The notes beneath the pieces are model-generated. The model was not told the DNA's origin, searched no databases, and saw only the letters and a program-made list of their open reading frames with translations. From assembly GCF_000757825.1 (NCBI RefSeq), contig NZ_CP009451.1, forward strand, positions 1,364,001 to 1,428,000: a stretch of DNA of 64,000 nucleotides, in the 5' to 3' direction. Shown here one piece after another: positions 37,834 through 47,046 of the stretch. The stretch comes from Cedecea neteri (lineage in GTDB: Bacteria; Pseudomonadota; Gammaproteobacteria; Enterobacterales; Enterobacteriaceae). The stretch's first letter is position 1. Each line of letters opens with the position of its first letter. Made by a program: the position numbers and the translations under genes.

Positions 37834-39072
37834 ATGGGTAAGCAAAAACGGTGGGCTGGCGTCTGCATCGCTGCAGCGTTACTGGCGGCATGTTCGTCAA
37901 ATGATGATAGCCAGCAGCCGGTTAATCAGCCGCAGCAGCCGGTAGTGTGCAACGGCCCAGTCGTCGAAATCAGCGGCGCAGAGCCACGCTACGAACCGCT
38001 GAATCCGTCGGTCAATCAGGATTACCAGAACAACGGCAAAAGCTACAAAATTGTTCAGAATCCGGCCAACTTCAGCCAGTCTGGCTTTGCGGCAATCTAT
38101 GACGCCGAGCCGGGTAGCAACCTGACGGCCTCCGGTGAAGCGTTTGATGCCAATGCGCTCACCGCCGCGCACCCAACGCTGCCAATCCCAAGCTACGCGC
38201 GAATCACCAACCTCGCGAATGGCCGCATGATTGTGGTACGCATCAACGATCGTGGCCCTTATGGCAACGACCGCGCTATCTCACTTTCTCGCGCGGCTGC
38301 GGACAGGCTGAATACCTCGAACAACACCAAAGTTCGCATCGACCCAATTATCGTCGCGCAGGACGGTACGATGTCCGGCCCGGGCACCGCCTGTACGACA
38401 ATCGCTAAACAGACCTATGCGCTGCCGGCCCGTCCTGACCTTAGCGGCGGTATGGGTAGCGTGTCCTCCCCTGCACAGCCAGCAGCCCCACAAGGTGACG
38501 TACGCGCTATCAGTAACTCCACGCTGCAAAGCGCGGATGCTACCGGTGCACCGGTTCAAAGCAGCGGTTTCCTGGGTGCACCAACGCCGCTTGCGGCAGG
38601 GGTGATAGAAACACCTGACACTGCTGCAACAGCGACAGCAGCTGCGACAACTCCGACTGCCCAGCAGCCAGCCGCAACGGCAGCTGCGGCAGCGACGACG
38701 GCCACTCCGCCTGTAGCCCCACAACCTGCACCTATCGTTGAACAACCTGCCCCCGCCGTTGCCGCACCAGTCACGGCACCGGGTTCTGTGCAAGGCCACG
38801 TGCAACGTAGCGCGGCGGCAACCAGCGCCCCTGCCAGCAGCGGGCGTTATGTTGTTCAGGTTGGCGCCGTCAGCGATGGAGCACGCGCCAGCCAGTGGCA
38901 GCAGAAGCTGAGCCAGCAGTTTGGCGTTCCGGGCGCGGTGTCCCATAACGGCGCGGTTTATCGCGTTCAGCTTGGCCCGTTCAGCAGCCGTAATGAAGCC
39001 ACAGCTCTGCAGCAGCGCCTGATGTCGGAAGCGCAACAGCAATCCTTTGTGACCAACGCTCCGTCTATGTAA
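37834..39072 (+). CDS. rlpA: RlpA, septal-ring lytic transglycosylase lipoprotein
   Basis: This 412-residue lipoprotein is longer than E. coli RlpA (362). The signal peptide ends at lipobox LAAC (Cys20). A double-psi beta-barrel (about 75-170, with SYARITNLANGRMIVVRIND) holds the conserved DRGPYG. A C-terminal SPOR domain (about 335-410) binds denuded glycans at the septum. The extra length is an Ala/Thr/Pro linker of low complexity (about 245-330). In E. coli RlpA lacks clear enzymatic activity, whereas in Pseudomonas it is a transglycosylase. The ATG at 37834 has a GAGGTG ribosome site. Confidence 0.93.
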   Translation: MGKQKRWAGVCIAAALLAACSSNDDSQQPVNQPQQPVVCNGPVVEISGAEPRYEPLNPSVNQDYQNNGKSYKIVQNPANFSQSGFAAIYDAEPGSNLTASGEAFDANALTAAHPTLPIPSYARITNLANGRMIVVRINDRGPYGNDRAISLSRAAADRLNTSNNTKVRIDPIIVAQDGTMSGPGTACTTIAKQTYALPARPDLSGGMGSVSSPAQPAAPQGDVRAISNSTLQSADATGAPVQSSGFLGAPTPLAAGVIETPDTAATATAAATTPTAQQPAATAAAAATTATPPVAPQPAPIVEQPAPAVAAPVTAPGSVQGHVQRSAAATSAPASSGRYVVQVGAVSDGARASQWQQKLSQQFGVPGAVSHNGAVYRVQLGPFSSRNEATALQQRLMSEAQQQSFVTNAPSM

Positions 39073-39215
39073 AGCTGTGACTGGCATGTTTCTTGCCCGT
39101 AAATTTGTGTAAAGACCATTAACAAACTCACGTGCAAAGTCAGATGCCAGTCAAAAATGCTTTTGCTATAGTAAGGCACTTTTTTTAATTCCATCACGGA
39201 CGTCGTAGTTTCATC

Positions 39216-40427
39216 ATGAATACAGCTCTTTCTGCACGTTTTGTTAAGCGCCTGGCGCTCACCTCGGCTCTCGCCTTCGCGGCCATGGCCTCTGCTCAAG
39301 CTGACGACCTCAATATTAAAACCATGATCCCGGGCGTCCCGCAGATTGATGCAGAAGCGTATATCCTGATTGACTACAACTCAGGCAAAGTGCTGGCCGA
39401 ATCCAACGCCGACGCGCGTCGCGATCCGGCAAGTCTCACCAAAATGATGACCAGCTACGTTATCGGTCAGGCGATGAAAGCCGGCAAGTTCGATGACAAT
39501 GCGATGGTCACCATCGGGAAAGATGCCTGGGCGACCGGCAACCCGGTGTTTAAAGGCTCTTCCCTGATGTTCCTGCAGCCGGGTATGCAGGTGCCGGTTA
39601 ACAAGCTGGTACGCGGCATTAACCTGCAGTCCGGTAACGATGCCTGTGTGGCGATGGCCGACTTCGTCGCCGGCAGCCAGGATGCATTCGTTAGCCTGAT
39701 GAACAGCTACGTTTCTGCCCTGGGCCTGAAAAACACCCACTTCCAGACCGTGCATGGGCTGGATGCAGAGGGTCAGTACAGCTCCGCGCGTGATATGGCG
39801 CTGATCGGCCAGGCGCTGATCCGTGACGTTCCGAACGAATACTCTATCTACAAAGAGAAAGAGTTCACCTTCAACAATATCCGCCAGACCAACCGTAACG
39901 GCCTGCTGTGGGATACCAGCCTCAACGTAGACGGCATTAAAACCGGCCACACGGATGCTGCAGGGTATAACCTCGTTGCCTCCGCAACCGAAGGACAGAT
40001 GCGCCTGATCTCTGCGGTGCTCGGCGGCCACACCTACAAAGGGCGTGAAACCGAGAGCAAAAAGCTGCTGACCTGGGGCTTCCGCTTCTTTGAAACCGTT
40101 TCTCCGCTGAAGGCCGGGAAAGAGTTCGCCTCAGAGCCAGCCTGGTTTGGTGATAACGATCGCGCGTCCCTGGGCGTGGATAAAGACGTTTATCTGACCA
40201 TTCCTCGTGGCCGCATGAAAGATCTGAAAGCCAGCTACGTGCTGACCACCTCCGAGCTGCACGCGCCGCTGCAGAAAAATCAGGTTGTTGGCACCATTAA
40301 CTTCCAGCTTGACGGCAAAACTATCGAGCAGCGTCCGCTGGTTGTGCTGCAAGAGATGCCGGAAGGGAATTTCTTCAGCCGAATCATTGATTACATCAAA
40401 CTGATGTTCCACCACTGGTTCGGTTAA
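39216..40427 (+). CDS. dacA: D-alanyl-D-alanine carboxypeptidase DacA (PBP5)
   Basis: This 403-residue precursor has the E. coli length. The signal peptide is cleaved near AQADD, about residue 29. The penicillin-binding motifs are SLTK (Ser73 of the precursor), SGN in LQSGNDAC and KTG in IKTGHTD. A C-terminal amphipathic helix ([13 protein letters not shown]) anchors it to the inner membrane. It trims pentapeptides and helps maintain cell shape. Confidence 0.97.
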   Translation: MNTALSARFVKRLALTSALAFAAMASAQADDLNIKTMIPGVPQIDAEAYILIDYNSGKVLAESNADARRDPASLTKMMTSYVIGQAMKAGKFDDNAMVTIGKDAWATGNPVFKGSSLMFLQPGMQVPVNKLVRGINLQSGNDACVAMADFVAGSQDAFVSLMNSYVSALGLKNTHFQTVHGLDAEGQYSSARDMALIGQALIRDVPNEYSIYKEKEFTFNNIRQTNRNGLLWDTSLNVDGIKTGHTDAAGYNLVASATEGQMRLISAVLGGHTYKGRETESKKLLTWGFRFFETVSPLKAGKEFASEPAWFGDNDRASLGVDKDVYLTIPRGRMKDLKASYVLTTSELHAPLQKNQVVGTINFQLDGKTIEQRPLVVLQEMPEGNFFSRIIDYIKLMFHHWFG

Positions 40428-40438
40428 TTATTGAACGC

Positions 40439-40468
40439 TTGAAAGTGTCGAAGTTGACCCCATATACT
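40439..40468 (+). promoter_or_regulatory. Candidate ybeD promoter
   Basis: TTGAAA (40439-40444), an 18-base spacer and TATACT (40463-40468). The start site would fall only a few bases before the hairpin at 40481-40504. Confidence 0.6.
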
Positions 40469-40480
40469 TAGCATCAAAGC

Positions 40481-40504
40481 AACTCCCGCCCGTTGGCGGG
40501 AGTT
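40481..40504 (+). terminator. dacA terminator or ybeD attenuator
   Basis: AACTCCCGCC (40481-40490) and GGCGGGAGTT (40495-40504) pair perfectly around CGTT, then ACCATTTTTATT. It can end dacA transcripts and may also attenuate transcripts from the ybeD promoter just upstream. Confidence 0.75.
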
Positions 40505-40536
40505 ACCATTTTTATTGCCGTAACGCTGGAGCTACC

Positions 40537-40800
40537 ATGAAAACCAAACTGAACGAACTGCTCGAATTCCCAACCTCTTTTACTTACAAAGTAATGGGCC
40601 TGGCGAAACCGGAGCTGGTTGATCTGGTCGTTGAGGTAGTGCAGCGCCATGCCCCTGGTGACTACACGCCGCAGGTTAAACCAAGCAGCAAAGGAAACTA
40701 CCACTCCGTTTCCATTACCATCAATGCAACGCACATTGAGCAGGTTGAAACCCTGTACGAAGAATTAGGCAACATCGAAATCGTTCGTATGGTGCTGTAA
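40537..40800 (+). CDS. ybeD: YbeD, conserved small cytosolic protein (DUF493)
   Basis: This 87-residue protein has the same length as E. coli YbeD, whose ferredoxin-like alpha/beta fold resembles ACT regulatory domains. The sequence [20 protein letters not shown] begins the domain. No enzymatic residues are evident. It lies between dacA and lipB and may relate to lipoate metabolism by position only. Confidence 0.93.
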   Translation: MKTKLNELLEFPTSFTYKVMGLAKPELVDLVVEVVQRHAPGDYTPQVKPSSKGNYHSVSITINATHIEQVETLYEELGNIEIVRMVL

Positions 40801-40818
40801 TCCCACAGCCTGGCTCAG

Positions 40819-40839
40819 CCCGGCTCAGGCCGGGTTTTT
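40819..40839 (+). terminator. ybeD terminator
   Basis: CCCGGC (40819-40824) and GCCGGG (40829-40834) around TCAG, followed by TTTTT, in the short ybeD-lipB gap. lipB is probably transcribed partly by read-through or from its own promoter. Confidence 0.8.
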
Positions 40840-40884
40840 ACTGTGATATACTTCCAACCACCTTTTTCTCCTGGAGACACAGTT

Positions 40885-41529
40885 TTGTCTCAAGACACTA
40901 TCCTGATCCGCCCCCTCGGCCTGCAGCCTTATGAACCCGTCTCGCAGGCAATGCACGACTTTACCGATACCCGCGATGAAACCACGGCCGACGAAATCTG
41001 GCTGGTTGAACACCCGCAGGTCTTCACACAGGGTCAGGCAGGTAAAGCCGAGCACGTGCTGATGCCGGGTGATATCCCTGTCGTCCAAAGCGATCGCGGC
41101 GGCCAGGTGACATTTCATGGCCCAGGCCAACAGGTAATGTACCTGCTGCTGAATTTAAAACGACGCAAGCTAGGCGTTCGTGAACTGGTGACCGTGCTGG
41201 AACAAACCGTGGTCAACACGCTGGCAGAAATCGGCATTGAAGCTTATCCGCGTGCGGACGCGCCTGGTGTTTATGTCGACGGGCGAAAAATTTGCTCTCT
41301 GGGGCTACGGATTCGCAAGGGCTGCTCTTTCCATGGCCTGGCGCTGAACATCAATATGGATCTCTCCCCCTTCCTGCGTATTAATCCGTGCGGCTATGCG
41401 GGGCTGGAAATGACGCAGGTCAGCCATTTTGTCGAAGGCATTACCGTGGCCGACGTTCAACCACGGCTGGTAGAAAACTTTATCGCTCTGCTAAACCACC
41501 CGCCTTATGAATATCAGTCCGCTGATTAA
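40885..41529 (+). CDS. lipB: Octanoyl-[acyl carrier protein]:protein octanoyltransferase
   Basis: This 214-residue enzyme (E. coli 213) moves octanoate from ACP to the lipoyl domains of pyruvate and oxoglutarate dehydrogenases and GcvH. LipA then inserts sulphur. The catalytic Cys is in INPCGYAG, and the lysine and binding loop in [17 protein letters not shown]. The start is taken as the TTG at 40885 after CTGGAG, matching the rare TTG start in E. coli. The in-frame ATG at 40843 sits inside the ybeD terminator region and is rejected. Confidence 0.94.
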   Translation: MSQDTILIRPLGLQPYEPVSQAMHDFTDTRDETTADEIWLVEHPQVFTQGQAGKAEHVLMPGDIPVVQSDRGGQVTFHGPGQQVMYLLLNLKRRKLGVRELVTVLEQTVVNTLAEIGIEAYPRADAPGVYVDGRKICSLGLRIRKGCSFHGLALNINMDLSPFLRINPCGYAGLEMTQVSHFVEGITVADVQPRLVENFIALLNHPPYEYQSAD

Positions 41530-41630
41530 TCAACTGGCCAGCAGGTTTCCTTTGCTGGCCTGATAATACCCTTCGCAAAAACCCGACCGCCCATCAGTTA
41601 TAATCACTCGTTGAATAATTTATAAACGTC

Positions 41631-41644
41631 ATTATTTAAATAAT
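41631..41644. promoter_or_regulatory. 14-bp palindrome upstream of ybeF
   Basis: ATTATTTAAATAAT is a perfect palindrome about 140 bases before the ybeF start, in a very A/T-rich stretch. It could be an operator for the LysR-type YbeF or only composition bias. Confidence 0.3.
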
Positions 41645-41783
41645 ATGACAGCCCCGAAACCTTTTCTGTCGCTTAATTTTTTTTATTCGTGCTTGGGTTG
41701 GCAAAATAACTACGCTAATTCCCCCAAACGCGCCATTTGTATCTATAAATATAATATTCTTTATTTTTTAGCGGAGACCTGAC

Positions 41784-42740
41784 ATGGGGCAAAACCCACT
41801 GTCTGAGAAAAAAATCGTGGATCGCGATGGCGAAAACAACTATCCCGTATTCAAGACGTTACGTAACATAGATTTAAACTTGCTGACTATTTTTGAGGCC
41901 GTCTACATTCATAAAGGCATCGTCAATGCAGCCAGAGTGCTTAACCTCACGCCCTCGGCTATCAGCCAGTCTATCCAAAAGTTGCGCTATATTTTTCCCG
42001 ATCCCTTATTCATTCGAAAAGGCCAGGGCGTCACGCCCACGGCCTATGCGGCGCACCTGCACGAATATATCAGCCAGGGTCTGGAGTCCATTCTTGGCGC
42101 GCTGGATTTTAACAGCAGCAACGACCAGCAGCGCACAATCACAATTGCGACCCAGCCGTCCATTGGGGCTTTAGTTATTCCTAAAGTCTATTCTGCGATC
42201 CGCAAAGTTAACCCAAACCTGCTTATTCGTAACGTGCCGATTAACGACGGTGAGTCCCAGCTAAGCCAGTTTCAGACCGACCTGATTATTGATACCAGCC
42301 GCCATTACGCCCGCACGATAACCAGCGTGCCGCTGTACCAGGAAAGTATCGCCGTGGTGTGTCGGGAAGGCCACCCGTGCCTTGAGCAGCGCCTGACCCT
42401 CGAAGATCTGCAAAACATGGAGCACACCTTCCTGATCATGCAGGATGACCTGCTGCGCGATTTGCGCCAGCAGATTAGCGAGCGCCTGCCTAACCGGCAG
42501 ATAGCATTCAGCAGCTACAACTATGTCACGCTGTCCTCGCTGCTGGGCAGCAGCGATCTGCTAGGCTTCATGCCCTGGCGGCTGTACGAAATGTTCAAAG
42601 AAACCTGGAATCTGCGTGCGGTCGACTGCGACCTGTTTGCCGATAAGACGATGGAAACCAGCATGCATTTTAACAAACTCAGCATTCGGGATACGGTTTT
42701 GCAGGAGATAATCAAGGCCATCCACCACGAGTTTGCCTGA
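41784..42740 (+). CDS. ybeF: YbeF, LysR-family transcriptional regulator
   Basis: This 318-residue LysR-type regulator (E. coli 317) has an N-terminal winged helix-turn-helix in DLNLLTIFEAVY to SAISQSIQKLR (about 33-75) and a periplasmic-binding-like effector domain behind it. The N-terminus is well conserved with E. coli, while the effector domain has diverged. Target genes and ligand are unknown. It lies alone between lipB and lipA on the same strand. Confidence 0.9.
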   Translation: MGQNPLSEKKIVDRDGENNYPVFKTLRNIDLNLLTIFEAVYIHKGIVNAARVLNLTPSAISQSIQKLRYIFPDPLFIRKGQGVTPTAYAAHLHEYISQGLESILGALDFNSSNDQQRTITIATQPSIGALVIPKVYSAIRKVNPNLLIRNVPINDGESQLSQFQTDLIIDTSRHYARTITSVPLYQESIAVVCREGHPCLEQRLTLEDLQNMEHTFLIMQDDLLRDLRQQISERLPNRQIAFSSYNYVTLSSLLGSSDLLGFMPWRLYEMFKETWNLRAVDCDLFADKTMETSMHFNKLSIRDTVLQEIIKAIHHEFA

Positions 42741-42979
42741 GCACCAGTGGTTTTCACCTCTTGCAGGATGTTTCAGAGGTGAACACCATCCCCGTTAACC
42801 TGGTATTTAGCACAAAACAACAACCCATTTACAATTCTTTCTCCATTTCATGTTGGGGTATACTGATTCTCCCTGGCCGTGATGATATACTCCCGGCCAT
42901 TAATTCAAAAATAGTTGATAGATCCTAACTTAGCTTGAATTAGCCTGACTTCATTATCCGCAACTGGAATACGCACCCT

Positions 42980-43945
42980 ATGAGCAAACCCATTGTGATG
43001 GAACGCGGCGTTAAATACCGCGACGCCGATAAAATGGCTCTGATCCCGGTTAAAAACGTGGTAACAGAGCGCCAGGAGCTGTTGAGAAAGCCAGAATGGA
43101 TGAAAATCAAACTTCCGTCTGACTCAACCCGTATCCAGGGCATTAAAGCGGCGATGCGCAAAAATGGGCTGCACTCCGTTTGCGAAGAAGCATCCTGCCC
43201 TAACCTCGCTGAATGTTTTAACCACGGCACCGCGACCTTTATGATTCTGGGCGCCATTTGTACGCGCCGTTGCCCATTCTGCGACGTAGCGCATGGCCGC
43301 CCGGTGGCACCAGACGCCAACGAGCCTGAAAAACTGGCCCAAACGATTGCCGACATGGGCCTGCGCTACGTGGTCATCACCTCCGTGGATCGCGACGATC
43401 TGCGCGACGGCGGTGCCCAGCACTTTGCAGACTGTATTCGTGCTATTCGCGAAAAAAACCCAACCATCAAAATCGAAACGCTGGTTCCGGACTTCCGTGG
43501 CCGTATGGATCGCGCGCTGGATATCCTGACAGCGACGCCGCCAGACGTGTTCAACCACAACCTGGAAAACGTGCCGCGCGTCTACCGCAACGTGCGTCCG
43601 GGTGCGGACTATAACTGGTCGCTGAAGCTGCTTGAGCGCTTCAAAGAAGCGCATCCGGATATCCCAACCAAGTCCGGCCTGATGGTGGGCCTCGGTGAAA
43701 CCAACGAAGAAATCATTGAGGTGATGCGCGACCTGCGTCGTCACGGCGTGACCATGCTGACGCTGGGCCAGTATCTGCAGCCTAGCCGTCACCACCTGCC
43801 GGTGCAGCGTTACGTCAGCCCTGATGAGTTTGAAGAGATGAAAGCGGAAGCGCTGGCGATGGGCTTTACCCACGCGGCCTGTGGTCCGTTTGTTCGTTCC
43901 TCTTACCATGCCGACCTGCAGGCAAAAGGAATGGAAGTGAAGTAA
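42980..43945 (+). CDS. lipA: Lipoyl synthase
   Basis: This 321-residue radical-SAM enzyme has the same length as E. coli LipA and inserts two sulphurs into octanoylated lipoyl domains. Cysteines of the auxiliary cluster are in [12 protein letters not shown] (68, 73, 79). The radical-SAM cluster motif CTRRCPFC is at 94-101, and a C-terminal RSSYHAD carries the conserved serine. It acts after LipB, encoded 1.5 kb upstream. Confidence 0.97.
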   Translation: MSKPIVMERGVKYRDADKMALIPVKNVVTERQELLRKPEWMKIKLPSDSTRIQGIKAAMRKNGLHSVCEEASCPNLAECFNHGTATFMILGAICTRRCPFCDVAHGRPVAPDANEPEKLAQTIADMGLRYVVITSVDRDDLRDGGAQHFADCIRAIREKNPTIKIETLVPDFRGRMDRALDILTATPPDVFNHNLENVPRVYRNVRPGADYNWSLKLLERFKEAHPDIPTKSGLMVGLGETNEEIIEVMRDLRRHGVTMLTLGQYLQPSRHHLPVQRYVSPDEFEEMKAEALAMGFTHAACGPFVRSSYHADLQAKGMEVK

Positions 43946-44001
43946 CAGTCGTCACACGGTAACAACCGTCACACATTGTTACGTTTAAACTGACGTCCAT
44001 A

Positions 44002-44031
44002 AAAAAACCGGCCATCTTGAGCCGGTTTTTT
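44002..44031. terminator. Bidirectional terminator between lipA and tatE
   Basis: AAAAACCGGC and GCCGGTTTTT pair around CATCTTGA with A and T tracts on both sides. The genes converge. Confidence 0.88.
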
Positions 44032-44047
44032 ATTTTGCAGCCGTCGG

Positions 44048-44245
44048 TCAGTCTTTGTGGACGATGCGTTCTGCAGGTGCTTCGGTATCGGACTTCTTGC
44101 CGTTGTCGTCTTCAGCCATCGCTTTCTTAAAACCTTTAATGGCAGAACCGAGATCGCCGCCCAGCGTGCGCAGCTTCTTGGTACCAAACAGCAATACGAT
44201 CAGCGCGCCGACAACCAGCAGCTTAGTAATACTAATCTCTCCCAT
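44048..44245 (-). CDS. tatE: TatE, twin-arginine translocase subunit
   Basis: This 65-residue paralogue of TatA (E. coli TatE 67) contributes to the Tat pore for folded proteins. The N-terminal helix [20 protein letters not shown] is followed by the FGTKKL hinge and an amphipathic helix [15 protein letters not shown], then a charged tail. The start at 44245 is fixed by this N-terminus. It is convergent with lipA, with ybeM upstream on the same strand. Confidence 0.96.
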   Translation of the reverse strand: MGEISITKLLVVGALIVLLFGTKKLRTLGGDLGSAIKGFKKAMAEDDNGKKSDTEAPAERIVHKD

Positions 44246-44374
44246 ACCTACCTTCTTTTGTGATGCGTGCCGTGGCAACGGCGAATAAAAGACCTGATTG
44301 CATTAACGGACATTTGCCCGCGCGACACAATAGCAATCTGTAACAAGGTGAATCAAGTTTTGCTTAAAAAAACA

Positions 44375-45163
44375 TCATAACATTTGAGGTACCGCAAAGC
44401 GTCGGTTGCTCAGCACAGGCAGCATTTGCCTTACCGCCGCCACCCGTTCTGGGGCAATCTCGGCAAAAATCAGCTCTGGTACCTCGGCTGCGGCGGCAAC
44501 GGTTACGCCCAGCGGATCGACTATCCTACTCTGGCCGATATTTTTAGCCCCGCACTCCCCGGAGGCGACAACATAGCAGGTTGCATCCAGCGCTCTGGCG
44601 GCCAGCAGAGTCGCCCAGTGAGCCTCTTTATGAGGGCCTTTGAGCCACGCCGCAGGTAACACCAAAACCTCGGCTCCGTTTAGCGCAAGGCTCAGCGCCA
44701 TCTCAGGAAAACGCAGGTCATAGCAGGTCATCAGCCCGACGTTCATTCCGGCCACCTTAATCAGGGGGGCGACGCGCTCTCCGGCATCCACCAGCCGGGA
44801 TTCCTGCACGCTGAAAGCGTCATACAGATGAACTTTTTGATAGCTCGCCGCAATCTCACCGCCGCGGATGGCCAGCAAGGTGTTCGCCGCCCGCCCGTCG
44901 TGGGTAGGCACATGCAGCGTTAGCACCGTTGTCATGCCACTCTTCCGGCTTTCAGCCCGCAACAGCTGTACATAGCCACCGTCCAGCGGCTGCGCTGACT
45001 TTACCGACATATCCGGGTCGTTGTCATCTCTGGCCATCACCGCCTCCGGCAGCACCAGTAAATCGGCCCCCTTCTGTGCCGCTTGCGCCATCAGCCGTAC
45101 GCAGGTTGCCGCATTTTCCTGCCAGACGGGCCCCACCACAAACTGCCCTACCGCAACCTTCAT
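44375..45163 (-). CDS. ybeM: YbeM/Nit-type amidohydrolase, probable deaminated-glutathione amidase
   Basis: This 262-residue nitrilase-superfamily protein has the catalytic triad in LPEAVM (Glu), KVHLYDAF (Lys) and [12 protein letters not shown] (Cys). Related Nit1-type enzymes repair deaminated glutathione made by transaminases. In E. coli K-12 the gene is reported as disrupted, while here it is full length. The start at MKVAVGQF follows a GAGGCG ribosome site. It lies upstream of tatE on the same strand and is divergent from crcB. Confidence 0.9.
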   Translation of the reverse strand: MKVAVGQFVVGPVWQENAATCVRLMAQAAQKGADLLVLPEAVMARDDNDPDMSVKSAQPLDGGYVQLLRAESRKSGMTTVLTLHVPTHDGRAANTLLAIRGGEIAASYQKVHLYDAFSVQESRLVDAGERVAPLIKVAGMNVGLMTCYDLRFPEMALSLALNGAEVLVLPAAWLKGPHKEAHWATLLAARALDATCYVVASGECGAKNIGQSRIVDPLGVTVAAAAEVPELIFAEIAPERVAAVRQMLPVLSNRRFAVPQML

Positions 45164-45266
45164 ATTCGCCTCGCCGCTCAAAGGATTAATTACAGCACAT
45201 TGGGTATAAATCTCCCGGCCTGAACGCTACACTTTTCAGATTGCTGATGTTTAATAAGGATTAATC

Positions 45267-45650
45267 GTGATTCAGATGCTATTCGCCGTCTTTATCGGCG
45301 GCGGGACAGGCAGCGTAGCACGCTGGTTTCTTAGTATGAAGTTTAATCCCATACACATGGGGATCCCCATCGGGACGTTAATCGCCAACCTGACCGGGGC
45401 ATTTATTATCGGTCTTGGGCTGGCGCTGTTCAGCCGCTTTAGCCACGTCGACCCGATGTGGAAACTGCTGATTACCACCGGCTTCTGCGGCGGTCTGACG
45501 ACGTTCTCGACGTTTTCTGCGGAAGTGGTTTTGCTGCTGCAGGACGGGCGGCTTGCCTGGGCGGGTATGAACGTTCTGCTCAACCTTGCAGGCTCTTTTA
45601 TTATGACCGCGCTCGCATTTTGGCTGGTTTCTCTCTTCGTCAGCCAATAA
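45267..45650 (+). CDS. crcB: Fluoride channel CrcB (Fluc)
   Basis: This 127-residue four-helix membrane protein forms dual-topology dimers that export fluoride. The signature [13 protein letters not shown] with pore Phe and Thr residues lies at about 72-84, and [12 protein letters not shown] holds the conserved Asn. The start is a GTG at 45267. No fluoride riboswitch is recognisable in the 100 bases upstream. Confidence 0.94.
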   Translation: MIQMLFAVFIGGGTGSVARWFLSMKFNPIHMGIPIGTLIANLTGAFIIGLGLALFSRFSHVDPMWKLLITTGFCGGLTTFSTFSAEVVLLLQDGRLAWAGMNVLLNLAGSFIMTALAFWLVSLFVSQ

Positions 45651-45721
45651 GCCCCACGGCGTTAATGTTAGCTTAATTTTTCTCTGTCACTATCCCGGCC
45701 ATGTCTTTGGGGGAGAAGGCG

Positions 45722-45808
45722 ATGAAAGAGCAAATTACCGGCTGGGCGAGCGTGCTGATAAGCGTGGCGATTGTGGGACTGTTTTTGAAATCGTATCTGT
45801 TTGCCTGA
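45722..45808 (+). CDS. 28-residue predicted single-span membrane peptide
   Basis: ATG at 45722 follows a strong GGGGGAGAAGG ribosome site. The peptide, MKEQITGWASVLISVAIV then GLFLKSYLFA, is one hydrophobic helix with a charged N-terminus. It has a complete ribosome site, its own stop, and a strong terminator 21 bases later, which argues for a real gene. I do not recognise the family. It may regulate or associate with a membrane protein, as many enterobacterial small proteins do. That role is speculation. Confidence 0.65.
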   Translation: MKEQITGWASVLISVAIVGLFLKSYLFA

Positions 45809-45822
45809 GCAATGACAGGCAA

Positions 45823-45849
45823 AAAAAAACCCGCCTTGGCGGGTTTTTA
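45823..45849. terminator. Bidirectional terminator before cspE
   Basis: CCCGCC and GGCGGG pair around TT (45830-45843) with nine A before and five T after. It serves the 28-codon gene rightward and cspE leftward. Confidence 0.88.
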
Positions 45850-45867
45850 TATTCCACTGGTAATGAC

Positions 45868-46077
45868 TTAGATAGGCATTACGTTTGCAGCAGAAGGGCC
45901 TTTGGCACCGTTAGTGATTTCAAACTCAACGCGCTGGCCTTCGGCCAGGGTTTTGAAACCATTGCTCTGGATTGCAGAGAAGTGTACGAACACGTCTTTG
46001 CTGCCATCTTCCGGAGTAATGAAGCCGAAGCCTTTGGATTCATTAAACCACTTAACGTTACCTTTAATCTTAGACAT
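45868..46077 (-). CDS. cspE: Cold-shock-family RNA chaperone CspE
   Basis: This 69-residue cold-shock domain protein has the same length as E. coli CspE. The RNA-binding motifs KGFGFIT (RNP1) and VFVHF (RNP2) are intact. CspE is made at 37 C, melts RNA secondary structure and acts as a transcription antiterminator. The start at 46077 ([11 protein letters not shown]) has an AAAGGTAA ribosome site. Its leader contains a terminator-like hairpin (46096-46120) that CspE itself could melt. Confidence 0.97.
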   Translation of the reverse strand: MSKIKGNVKWFNESKGFGFITPEDGSKDVFVHFSAIQSNGFKTLAEGQRVEFEITNGAKGPSAANVMPI

Positions 46078-46095
46078 CAAAATTACCTTTACATG

Positions 46096-46120
46096 AAAAA
46101 ACGACACAAATGCTGTGTCG
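46096..46120 (-). terminator. Terminator-like hairpin in the cspE leader
   Basis: On the minus strand, CGACACA and TGTGTCG pair around GCATT and are followed directly by six T, 18 bases before the cspE start. It is therefore an intrinsic terminator inside the 5' UTR. Confidence 0.75.
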
Positions 46121-46273
46121 GGCATCAGTACAACAATTGTGGTGGCTTTTGTCCAGTCCAGAATTGCTAAAAAGTGATAAAAGTCGCTAACTTTTTACTA
46201 GCTTGCGGATTACACCTTGTTTTTTAAGGGGTATAGAAATCCCCTGTTTTCGCCTGCTTTTAGTCGTACAAAA

Positions 46274-46849
46274 TCAGAACTGGAAGCGCAGCCAGGCAAA
46301 GTAGACGTTACCGTTATTGTAGGTGCCGGGAATGTAGGTCATCTGGAAGGTTGCCGGGCCATAGCCGATAGAAGCCAGCGGCAGCACCAGAGGCACGGGG
46401 ATGTATTTCCAGTTGTCCCGCGCGGTCACGCCGACGGTATAACCCAGCCCCATATGGAAGTTATCGTCACTCAACGGTCGCCAGGTTTTTTCCCAGCCAT
46501 AACCGCCGATAGGTTCCCATTTGTTAAAGGAATCTTTAAACGCCATCAAATAGATGCCGTTCCAGTTACCGTCCTCATCCCAGCGAGACTGGCCAAAACC
46601 AGCGCCCCAGGGCCGCTCGTTATAGCGATCCGTTTTGTCTTTGTCATAGGCAAAGCGGGCGTGCCAGGTAATTGCCGGCACGTAAAGATCGTAATGCTCT
46701 GGCTCGTGCCAGGTTTTAGATACCTGGTCGGAGAAGGTCTCCCATGCGTTGCTGAAAAAGCCGCCTTCCGCAGCGGCTGCAGCAGAGGTACTCACCCCAA
46801 GTGTGCAAACAAAAATCAAAATTGAGAACAGTTTATTCGTGTAAGTCAC
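46274..46849 (-). CDS. pagP: Lipid A palmitoyltransferase PagP
   Basis: This 191-residue outer-membrane beta-barrel enzyme (E. coli 186) transfers palmitate from phospholipid to lipid A. A signal peptide occupies about residues 1-26 (cleavage near SAAAAAEGG). The conserved core [22 protein letters not shown] and a C-terminal Phe are present. The start is taken as the GTG at 46849; the ribosome site is weak. In E. coli it is PhoP-regulated, but I saw no clear PhoP box. Downstream of it in the rightward direction lies the inserted cus operon. Confidence 0.94.
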   Translation of the reverse strand: MTYTNKLFSILIFVCTLGVSTSAAAAAEGGFFSNAWETFSDQVSKTWHEPEHYDLYVPAITWHARFAYDKDKTDRYNERPWGAGFGQSRWDEDGNWNGIYLMAFKDSFNKWEPIGGYGWEKTWRPLSDDNFHMGLGYTVGVTARDNWKYIPVPLVLPLASIGYGPATFQMTYIPGTYNNGNVYFAWLRFQF

Positions 46850-47006
46850 GTCGTTATTACCATATTAAAATTCGACTGGTACCTTACTGAATTATATCTC
46901 AATGAAAGCTAAATCAGCACATGAGTTGTAAAGAAAATTGTCCAGCATCTGCTGTCAATACGCTGAATTCCCAAATAACTATCAGACAATGATGAATAAA
47001 CTTGCA

Positions 47007-47038
47007 AGCCGGAGCGCATAATTATAAACACTCCGGCT
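47007..47038 (-). terminator. Inverted repeat after cusA
   Basis: AGCCGGAG (47007-47014) and CTCCGGCT (47031-47038) pair around a 16-base A/T-rich loop just beyond the cusA stop. The T-run is weak, so termination strength is uncertain. Confidence 0.5.
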
Positions 47039-47046
47039 CATACACC

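Noticed and set aside
43946..43980. Direct repeat of GTCACAC after lipA
   Set aside because: Too short and with only two copies; likely chance.
45164..45266. Possible fluoride riboswitch before crcB
   Set aside because: The conserved fluoride-aptamer sequence and pseudoknot are not visible in the 100 bases upstream.
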